Origin: Sinonovacula constricta
Lineage: Eukaryota; Mollusca; Bivalvia; Cardiida; Solecurtidae
Direction of reading: 5' to 3'
DNA: 64,000 nt
Assembly (NCBI GenBank): GCA_007844125.1
Contig: CM017573.1
Coordinates: 5,663,516 to 5,727,515, forward strand
Program-made: the position numbers and the translations under genes
Notes under the pieces: model-generated
The model's input: only the letters and a program-made list of their open reading frames with translations
Told to the model about the DNA's origin: nothing
Databases searched by the model: none
Part shown: positions 12,201-23,000 of the stretch, piece by piece
Layout: each line of letters begins with the position of its first letter
Numbering within the stretch: position 1 is the first letter of the stretch

Positions 12201-15200
12201 CTGAAAGACAATAAAAGTTATTCCTACAATTCATTTTATATTTTATGACGTCATTATTTAAATCGAAGTATACGTCAACAGTTGGACTGTTTTGTTTAAA
12301 AAGGATGTTTTCTTTTTTTATTGCTCCTTTTCAAGAAAATACTAAAAAAACTAAATTGTGCAAGGTGGGGGCTCTGTAAACCGGTTTGTAGGCAATGGAA
12401 ATTTTAATGTGACCTTATACGTTGTCATTTGATTCATTCTGTAAGGATTGTTACGTGTATTACCTTTGTCCTGTGCCTTTTCAGATTTTGGTATATATTA
12501 CAATACTCATAGTACTTTGTCATGTGTTCTTATGCACACTTTAAACATAGTGGGAGATAAATAAATTGAAGGTTACTTGGGGTGAGGTTGGTCTATCCGG
12601 CTCAACTAAGGCTTAGGCTTCTGTATCAGGGAATAGATGGCGATCAGAAAAACAGAGTCAAATCTCAAACAAATATGATACAAGTCAATTACAAAAGAAG
12701 TAGACTGTTTCAAAATATTTAAAATATGTTAAAAAAACACAATGTTTCTGTTATGTTATATTCCATACCGTCTTAGACAGGAGTAAATGACGATGAAAGT
12801 CACTGTAGTTAGAACAGCAGACCCAGCAGCGGAACTTCCTGCTACCAACGCTGAAATAATGGTGATAAACGGAGTTATAAAAGTTGAATGTTCCAGTTAC
12901 ATGTATTAGGAATAGGCTTGTGGACATTTAGCTATCATTGACGGCGGTTGATCCGAAGACGACAAAGATAAGAATCAAAGACACACAATCAGCGGGTACC
13001 GGACCTGGTAGCGCAATCGGTAGAGCGTCGGCTTCAGGTACGGAAGACCCCTGGATTCTATCCCGGGCCGCGACATATCAAAGTCGTTATAAATTCTAGT
13101 GGTATAGCTCCCTTGCTAACGCTCAAGCAAATATAAGGCTAGTTCCACGACTGGTTGGCCCGGTGTCAGGATAATGTGACTGGGTGTGGTATCATGTCAG
13201 GTGTTCACGGCATGGTATACACAGTGAAGGAAGCACTATATCTGCTTCAAGTGGACACCGTCTCCAGATAACTGAAATACTGTTGGTGGGACGATAAACC
13301 CAATAAACAAACAAACAAACAATCAGCGTATCATAACAGATCAGCTGAAAGACTGTCTCGACTACTGCTCACTACTAAGGCTGACATCATTATTTATCCA
13401 TTATCCTGACACTATGCTGACCATTTATGGGACTACACTTTATTTAAAATTGAGCAATAGCACTGGATCTATACCACTACCATTCTAGTAACCTCTATAA
13501 AACTGGTTTAAGTACCTCAGTCGGTCCATTTGGCGGCTGACTGTTCCAAGGTGGTAACTGTTGGGTTTGCTCTCTTTCTTAAATGACTCATACCAGATTT
13601 GTTCTTACTTTATATTTGTATTTGCATGGGAATACCTTGGTCCTGTCCCTTTTCATGGTTTTGTGTATTGTGCAATGCTCATAGGACTTTATCATATATT
13701 CTTATTGTTGACCCCCAGTAACCACCAGAGCCAACACCCTACTGACTGCGAGACCAGGACCTGTGTATTTAGTAATGTTTTTAAATAATGCATATAGAAT
13801 ACATGCAATCACACAAAACAGATTAAGATATGAATACCACATGAATTAAAATGAAAAACCACACGCACGATCACCAGAGAAAATATTTTCTTGTTATCTA
13901 TCATTCTGACAAATTGGGACGAAAAAGATATTCTTCTGGTTCGATATGAAAAAAAATGTGTTTTTGTTGTCTCCCTTGTGTGATGGTAAGTTCATACAAT
14001 GATATCAGTAATTTAACATTACGCACCTACCAACAAGGGAGATAAAACAGATAAGTTAGATATTAATAAATGATTAAAACTGATTTACTTATCTGAATAT
14101 GGTAATTTATCAATGTTTGGCTGAAATGTGCTTCTTCAAGGTATACTGCCCTTATTGACGTTGTTTTTGTTGTTTTGCGTTTGATATATCTATGTTAAGA
14201 GTATCACGATATACAATAGCTACATGATCATACGGAGACCTCATAACTGGAAAAAGATGTGTTTTAATTCGACACGTCAAATTAATCCACTTATTGACAA
14301 CGTGCTGAAGGTGGTTGCCACTGGAGAGTCATGTGACCAGGATGTTTACCGACAGGATCTAAGCGGTAATCAGTAAATATAGTATATCATCAAGTAATAA
14401 TCTAAAAAATGTATTAAAATCCATATCACATCAAAAACTGTCATGATTGTCACAATGAAAAACGTCGTCAAATAACGATAGCCAAATATGTGTAATTTCG
14501 ATTATTTATTTATTTATTTTATATTGCACTGTTTTTATTTGGATTTGTCAAGCAAGGGAGATAACTGTGTTTGGAATCTTGTTTCGGCTATTATAATACA
14601 CATTGTTTATCAACAATTGAAAACCACATTTTGTATCCTGCTTATGTACAATTAAACCTCTTTCTAAACATTGATGTATATCTTTTTATTGTAGCCATAT
14701 TTCTCTTACCGGTACAATACATACTTTTGCGTCGTCTTTGATGCTTTGCATCAATGTTCTTCTTGTTTCATTTTGTATTACCTACCAATGTCGATGTCAT
14801 TGAAAGGTTCTTGCGGGATTTCAGCAAAAATGGTCGCGTGTTCTGTTTTAGAAAAGGTTGCAACTGAAAGTAATAACATAAGATAACGTCAAAGATGCGA
14901 GTTTCAAGGAAATAACCTAATGTCGATGTTTAAGCCAGGCCAGTATGACACGCGCACATAATGTAATTTTCTTATAAATACAACCGCGCCAACTTTGGCA
15001 GCCCCGAATACTGGTAGGATATTTTTAAAAAATTGTTTGTCAAAAAATCTTGAAGTTAAAATTAATTGACCAAAAGGGCTATCTGGAGCACTGTAATTAA
15101 AAAGATTTACATACAATTACAATGCTTATATTCAGGCGCCTGGGGAACGGTAAGAACAACAGAATAGAGCAAAACATTTGATAACTAATGATGTAGCAAC

Positions 15201-16510
15201 AATTTAAACTAAAAGCAACTTTTATTTTCATATTCACAAAAGATAAATAATGACCGGAATTCAATTAACGAAAGCGCCGCACTTTACTTGTTTATGGAAC
15301 TACAAGGCGTCATCTATAGGACTTTTTTCCTGGAACGATTACATGTAGACGCCGCACAGGAGAGCGGCGAAAATGAAAAACTTCTAATGAACAGGGATAT
15401 ATGACTGAGGTACGTGTTGAAAATTCTCATTGTTACCAAAGCAATCCTAAAATGTGTAAATATGAAAAACTTCTAAAGAACAGAAGACATATTACATGTA
15501 CTATATCCAGTGCATCAAGACATCCGTATTTGAAAATCTGTTTGTTTCTTAACCAGTCTGAATTGGTGTAAAAGACCTCTTTACCGTATGTCTTTGAATT
15601 TTTCTTTGTTGTCAGCACAGTCCGTACAGGTATAAGAATGAAAAAATGGACAAAAGATATGTGTCTTACTTGCTATGACTTGCAGCGCCACAACATTTTT
15701 TTCTAGAATGCTACCTCACTCGGTTGTATCATACTTCAAGGTAATTTTTTGTGTTGTATGGTCAAGAAGTTTGTACAAGATATATTTTTGTCAATATTGT
15801 GAATTGTAAAAAAGAGTTATCTGTTTAACTCCCGATGCAGGTGCTTACTGATAGTTGTTTCACTTTGACGGGATCTTTTTATTTACAATGTTTGTTTGAT
15901 AGAAAATCCTTCAGGAAATGCGAGGTTGGAGCGCTCCACGAACCAGGTTTAAGCACACCATTTGACCCTTTTGCTGACTGACCGTTCCAAGGCCGTAACT
16001 GATGTTTTATTCGTTTTGTGTGTTATGTCTCGTCTCAGTGTTTTTGTCACATTTACATTTACTCTGTTTGCCTTTGTCTACAGGTAGATAAAATTTTAAT
16101 ATCTGTGGAAATTCTGATAGGAGCTTTTCTTATTTACCTATTTAACACAAAATATTGCTATCTATACATATTTGCAAACGTTCATGTGTGCTTCCATATT
16201 AGAAATATATAAAGAAAATAATTGTTCAGCAGCTTACCTGTTGTAGTGTTGATTTCGTGCCTGTCAGTTTGTACACCGTTGCTTTGGATCTTTGTTCCAT
16301 AATCTACATAAAATGATGTAAAAACACTATAGACATAGTAATTTAAACAAGTACAATAGATATATAACGATGACAACGGAATAAGATGACATATAATTAG
16401 GATAATTAACAATTCTCAACAATGACAGTTTATAGAAAAAAAAACAGATGTAGACAAATGACAATTAGTGTTAATTTCGTGACTGTCAATTTGTACACTG
16501 TTGCAATGGA

Positions 16511-16564
<54 letters not shown>

Positions 16565-16944
16565 CACATATATATATACATATATATATTTAAAAGGATT
16601 TAGCCTCTAATAAAGACGAACTCGCATGCAAATCAACAATGACAGTTCATGAAGAAAAATAGATGAAGACAAATTGCAGCTAACCTGTTGTAGTGTTGAT
16701 TTCGTGCCTGTCAGTTTGTAGACCGTTGCTTTGCATCTTTGTTGCATAAGCTACATAAAAATGATGACAAAATACTATAGACATAGTAATTTGAACAAGC
16801 ACAATGACGATGACAATGTAATAAGAAATATAATTAGGATAAGAGTTACCAATAATGAAAGTTTATAGAAAAAACAAACAGATGTACACAAATTGTATCT
16901 AGTGCTTATTTAGTGCCTGTCACTTTGTACGCTGTTGCATTGGA

Positions 16945-17012
<68 letters not shown>

Positions 17013-20000
17013 CATATATATATTTGAAAGCATTTAGCCTCTAATTGAGACGAACTCGCATGCAAATCAACAATGGCAGTTCATGAAGAAAAAGAGATGT
17101 AGACAAATTACAGCTAACCTGTTGTAGTGTTAATTTCGTGTCTGTCAGTTTGTACACCGTTGCTTTGAATCTTTGTTCCATAATCTACATAAAAATGATG
17201 TATAAAACACTATACATGATAATTTGAACAAGTACAATAGAAATATAACGATGACAAAGTAAAAAGATGACATATAATTAGGATAAGAGTTTTCAACAAT
17301 GACAGTTTATAGAAAAAAGAACAGATAAAGATAAATTGCAGCTGACCTGTTGTAGTTTTGAATTCGTGCCTGCCTGTTTGAACACCTTTGCATTGGACCC
17401 TTATACGATAATCTGTATTAACTTGATAAAAGGAAAAACACTATATAAATCGTAATTTGCACAGGTACAACAAATATATAACAATTACAACGTAATACGC
17501 TATATAGCTAGGATACGAGTGTTCAATGTTGTTTTGTTTTGTTTAATAATGTTTTCTAATTTCTTTATCCTTTCCTATTGGGTCTTCCGTATTTTTCTGA
17601 CCTCTTTTATGAAATAAGATACGCATGGTTAATAAGTTAGAAAAACGTTTTTGACATTGGCGTTGTACGCCCGGTCATCAATATTTTATTTACAGAGACG
17701 GCGTTTGCAAAGCAGACAATCTTCTATTGACATTGTGGTTACGTACCTAAAACACCTGGCATGTTTGATTGTTTTTTTTATTTGTTACATCGCACCGTCA
17801 CAATAACGGTCATATTGACGACATCCCCCTACTTATTGGTAAAGGAAGACCCCCAGACGCAACAGGCGCAGCACAGGTATGCTCAAATACCTCCCCACAT
17901 GAAAGTTCTCGCCCCAAACGGGACAACGTGTTGAGAGGATGAGAAGTTTCAAATCAGCGACTCTAGCCGCTCTGCAACGGGCGCACCCCACACCTGAAAT
18001 AACTCCTGTAAACATTTTGTGGACGCCAAACCAACCAGTGGTAGATTTTAAGATTTTGGTTATATAGCGCATGCGTATTAATCAATGGCATTTAAGACAA
18101 CGAGCCGCAATAAATAGGATACAATATATTGTATTTTAACACATGAAAAACTTGTAGAATATTGATTTTATATTATTGATACTGGTCGTTTTAAATATAT
18201 ATAGACCAAAGATGTATTCGGTTTATACAATTGGGGCTAAGCTCAAAGCGGAGCATTAATAACAGTCAAATTAATCTAGGAGCTAATTTCTACCTGGCCT
18301 AGTTATTTCTACCAGGCCTAATTATTTCTACATTGCCAAGTCATTACTACCTGGCCAAATTATTTCTACCTGGCCAAGTCATTTTTACCTGGCCTAGTTA
18401 TTTCTACCAGGCCTAGTTATTTCTACCTGGCCCAGTTATTTCAACCTGGCCTAGTAATTTCTACCTGGCCTAGTTATTTCTACCTGGCCAAGTCATTTTA
18501 CCTGGCCTAGTTACTTCTACCTGGCCTAGTTATTTTCATTACAGTATCACAAAAATAAACAAGTAAGCATGTAAAATGTATGCACCTGTTTTAATAATTA
18601 AGCACAGTAGTGGGACACTTGTCTGGTTGCTTTGTTGATATCTGATCGTTACTGTAGAGCTTTGGGTAATCTTGACTTGGGATTCATTTTCCAAGTTCTT
18701 GTCTCCTATGGAGAATCCGTCATAGTTATTGGCTACATGACGTAAAGTGATGTTAATATTTACGTTTGCCTGGAAATAGAGGATCTGATATGAGTGTTCA
18801 TTAGATACTGAAAATATTAACGAGTTGGATGAACTGATACGAAACGATTTTATTTATCGCACAATCAAAACAACTGTTGTTTTTGTTTACAATGCAGTTT
18901 CTTTTTATAGTATGCACAGACGTCCTTGACATGTGTCATTCATTTTGGGAGTATCCGAACAAAAGATAGTTCCACTCTTTATTCGACCATTTTCCATAAG
19001 AAGGGAACAGATTCGTTTACAACATTACCAAATGTTATTTTTATTAATGAAAATGAAATTGTCCAACAAAATGCATAAAACGGCGACAACAATGTGGTCC
19101 GGGAATGGCATATACACTATACATACTTAATGACGCCACACTGCAATAACTAACTAGTGTGTTACCTTAAATAACGCAAGAGAGTTACCTCACGCTCACG
19201 CGGTAGGTTATGTGATAAAATGCAATCACACATCACCGGATTGGTGTCATATCGTGAATAGCTGATGTTCATCCTTATATGTTTGCCTACAACTGTTTGG
19301 TGTAAACATAGAGAGATATCTGAAACAACAAAAATGTCAGTACTTATTCAACTACAATGTAAGATTTAATATTTTTTATATTATTGGACCGGCCGCCATA
19401 GTTCAAGTGGTAGAGCGTCGGCTTGCAGATCGAGAGGTCGCGGGTTCAAACCCCGACCGGGTCAAATCAAAGACTCAAATGTTGGCGGTAGTGGCTTCCC
19501 TCCTAACCCTTAATGCTAAAGGGGCATTATTACGCCTGACTCGTCGGTGTTAGTATAATGGACCGGCCGGGTTCAGTCCCTGGGCACCTTATAAGTGCCC
19601 CTGTGCTATAATGATAGAAATGTCGCTGCACAGTATCTTCAAAAATGTAATGCCGGCAAATCCCATCACATCACATCCATATTATTGCATGTTTTTCTAT
19701 AGAGCATAGCCTTTAGCAATGGGATTTGAACACAGTGATATTTCATGCAACATGATCGCAGGTTTATTTAATAGTAAGAGTTACCTGTTATACCTCATAC
19801 ATAACGTAATTTTGTTTTATTGTTGGATTTGTGTAAGTCCTTAGTTTTTGGAAGGTTTCATATTTTTGTTAACTTATATTTACTTTTTTACGTTAAAAGT
19901 TTATTAATGATTGCAATAAGTAATATACAGTGACATTTTTAACAAGAGTTTTGTCATTTATTGCTGGTATCTTAGGTTGAACTTGAGGTTTATTTTCTTA

Positions 20001-23000
20001 AACTGATCTCGTTCATTGTTTTTTTATGTTTGAAGATTCTCTTTTATTGTAAATTGTTTTTAGTATTCTTTCTATCGACACTGACCTCGCTGAGGTTGTT
20101 AAAACTTGGTGTTTAGGATATCCGCCGAGCCATTGTTTTAGGTTATTGGAGGAAGATATTGTTGCCGTATGTAATTATATTGTTTTATTGCTTAAGTAAA
20201 GAGAACAATAGTTAAAATAAAATATTGTTTAAACTTAATTTGGTATTTTCTCCATTTATTTAATTCCAATAAAAATTCTTTGGTTAATTTAATATGGCAA
20301 GTCTGTGTAAAAAAATAATAAACTCAAACTATTCGCCAAGTAACAACAATTACACATTTAGTCAACTATACTGAGGCGCAACAATATATATATATATATA
20401 TATATATGGGGGTGTGGTGTGTGGGGTGTGTGTATGTGTGTGTGGTGTGTGTGGTGTGTGGGTGTGTGGGTGTGTGTGTGTGTGTGTTATTTCTTTAGGT
20501 AAATAAGAACATATATAAAACATTGATAATAGTGACATGAAAATATAATTAGATAAAAAAAGGTTGACATCATAAGACAAAAAAGGTCTTTAACAAGGAG
20601 ACAACGTGTGAAGACAAATTACCATTGTATGTTTCATTCTGTAAACCGCATTTTCCTTGGCATTCTGAAAGAAGCAAAATGTTTATGATATACATGTATA
20701 GAGTATACGCGATATTCGTGTAAGTTTAGGTGAGTGAAAGCTGGTATCCGGGCTGGTATATAATCCAGTCTGGAGAACGACTTATACATATTTAATTAAA
20801 AAAGATATAATAATTAAAAAAGAACTTACCTCATGATCATGAAGTTAATCCATTGACCAGTACATTAGTAACGGTATAAGTAGTTCTGACTACTGAGCCA
20901 TCGCCGTCCCTCCACGAGTATATTAATTTTTTCTTGTCTTCTCTTGCAATCTATTTATCTTAAACTGACAATGATTTCCTACTTTCTCACCCTGTCATTG
21001 CTTCCCCCTCTTTCGTCTTTCCACTGATCGGAATATTTTTATTTGTACATTAACATCTATACTTGACCCCATGTTGTATGGTTTACCATACCTGGGTTGA
21101 TTAATAAAGATTTGTTCTGTTCTGTTCTGGCAACTATTTTTATGGCCTAAGATTGATTTTAAATATGTGAGTGGTCAGCTTACTGCGTGTTAATGATGTT
21201 TATTCTGAAAGTAGTCCTTGATTTGTTTCTTCAATGTTTCGTATTTTTTTCAAATGTAAAAATGTATCAATTAAAATAAAAGTAATTTGTTTATGTGATA
21301 TTATTAAAATATTAGAAGGCTAGTGTTAGTCGTATAAAAGTGTTATACATTGTGTGTACGGATAAATTGTAAACTAATGACAACAATTTGGGGTGGGGAA
21401 GCTTCGATTAAGACAAGAAAACATTCATTTAGATCATGAATTATCAGTTTCCAAAACTGGTTAAGAAAGACTTTAGTCAAAGTGTCATATGTTAAATCTG
21501 AGTTTATTTTACTAACAATGCGTATCCACGTGACAGGATGCTGGTTAACAATATGATTTGTGAGTCGCGGTCGTAGGCCATGTTATTTCTACAATTGAAT
21601 ATCGATGATTGTTTTGACTGATAAGTCCTGACATTTCACTGGTAGGAATGAAATAACATAGCATACGTCGTAGCTGACTGTCCTAGTAGTAGTTAAAAGT
21701 TTCATATCCTACCTTTATAGAAAAGTATAATGATTTGTATATCAATCATTGTTGACATTATATTTCGAAAGATAAGCTAATAGGAGATGTTTGCTTTGTT
21801 TAAGTTTTTCGAAAAAAACATTGCAGCGAACAATAATGATCATTACAGCGACGTCCAGCTATTTGGTGGAGGAAGACGCCAGACAGATGTCTGGGTAGAA
21901 CCACCGACGCCCCGTAGGTCAGGAGGAAGACAATAGAAGATGGATAAAGTAATCAGAAATAAAAAAATCTTACTTTCTAATACCCAAATACCACGTTATA
22001 AAAATATACAATTTTCTACAATTTTCTCCACGTAATATGTCACTAATTGCATTGGTAAGATCGTGTGTATGTTTCATCTTACAAACCTTTCGATATGAAA
22101 TATCGTTATTTAAGAATAAGAAAATAAGACAAAGTCCTATGAGCATTGCAACATATGCTAACCCTGAAAAGGCACATGACAAAACTATTCACATGCAAGC
22201 CGATTGTTTAAGCAAGAACAAATCTGTGATTAGTTATTTAACAAAAAGAGCAAAACCAACAGTTACCGCCTTGGAACTGTCAGTCGACAAAAAGGACGGA
22301 CTGGGGTGATTAAGCCGGTTTTACAGAAGTCTAATATCATAAACATTTTTTTTCAAAGAAGTCGAAGAGGAAATTAATTAAATTTAATCTATTGTTCATA
22401 GTCTTTTATATAGTATTTAAACATTTGTACAATATAAGCTTCCATGTGGATTTACCTTCCTGTAGCTATGATGGATGTGGATAATCTGCTCCGGTTACGT
22501 TAGGTGTCATGTCTTACATCATTAACTTGCTTGTATTGTGATATGTAACGGTGCTGTAGAGTAGAACCAGGGATGAGATTTAGAGTGAATCTCATTGCAT
22601 AAAGAGAGAGGAGTGTAGTAGTTTCACTGATAGTTCGTTCAAAGAGCCTCTATAGCTCAGTTGGTACAAGGACCCGCTAGTATTGGGAAGGTCTTTGGTT
22701 CGAATCCAAGTAGAAGCTAGCTTTTTCCGCTGCTGTTACATTTGTTGCCATGACCTCCTGCAGTAGCCTGTTTGTTATAGTGATATGAATGTGTTAGGAA
22801 TGAGGAGTGTAGCAGTTACAATGGTAGTTTGTTCACAGAGCCTCTATAGCTCAGTTGGTAGAGCGACTCGCTAGTATTTGAGGAGGTCTTTGGTTCGAAT
22901 CCCAGTGGATGTTCACTTTTTCCGCTCCTATAACATGTATGTCATTAACGTGAGACTGCACAGAAAGGTATATGACTTCTGGATTTTGGTTTCCTTTATT

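Noticed and set aside
13561..13788. Plus-strand membrane-like protein of 75 residues
   Set aside because: It lies in the dispersed hairpin repeat; other plus-strand copies are interrupted, and it is antisense to gene A.
14904..15116. Minus-strand 70-residue frame (LPVFGAAKVGAVVF), with a relative at 53367-53567
   Set aside because: Located in the composite dispersed repeat; copies at 11340 and 49770 are not open, and there are no suitable splice sites.
22838..22914. Functional tRNA gene
   Set aside because: A and B boxes are present but the anticodon arm has the wrong geometry and the unit is tandemly repeated with decayed relatives.
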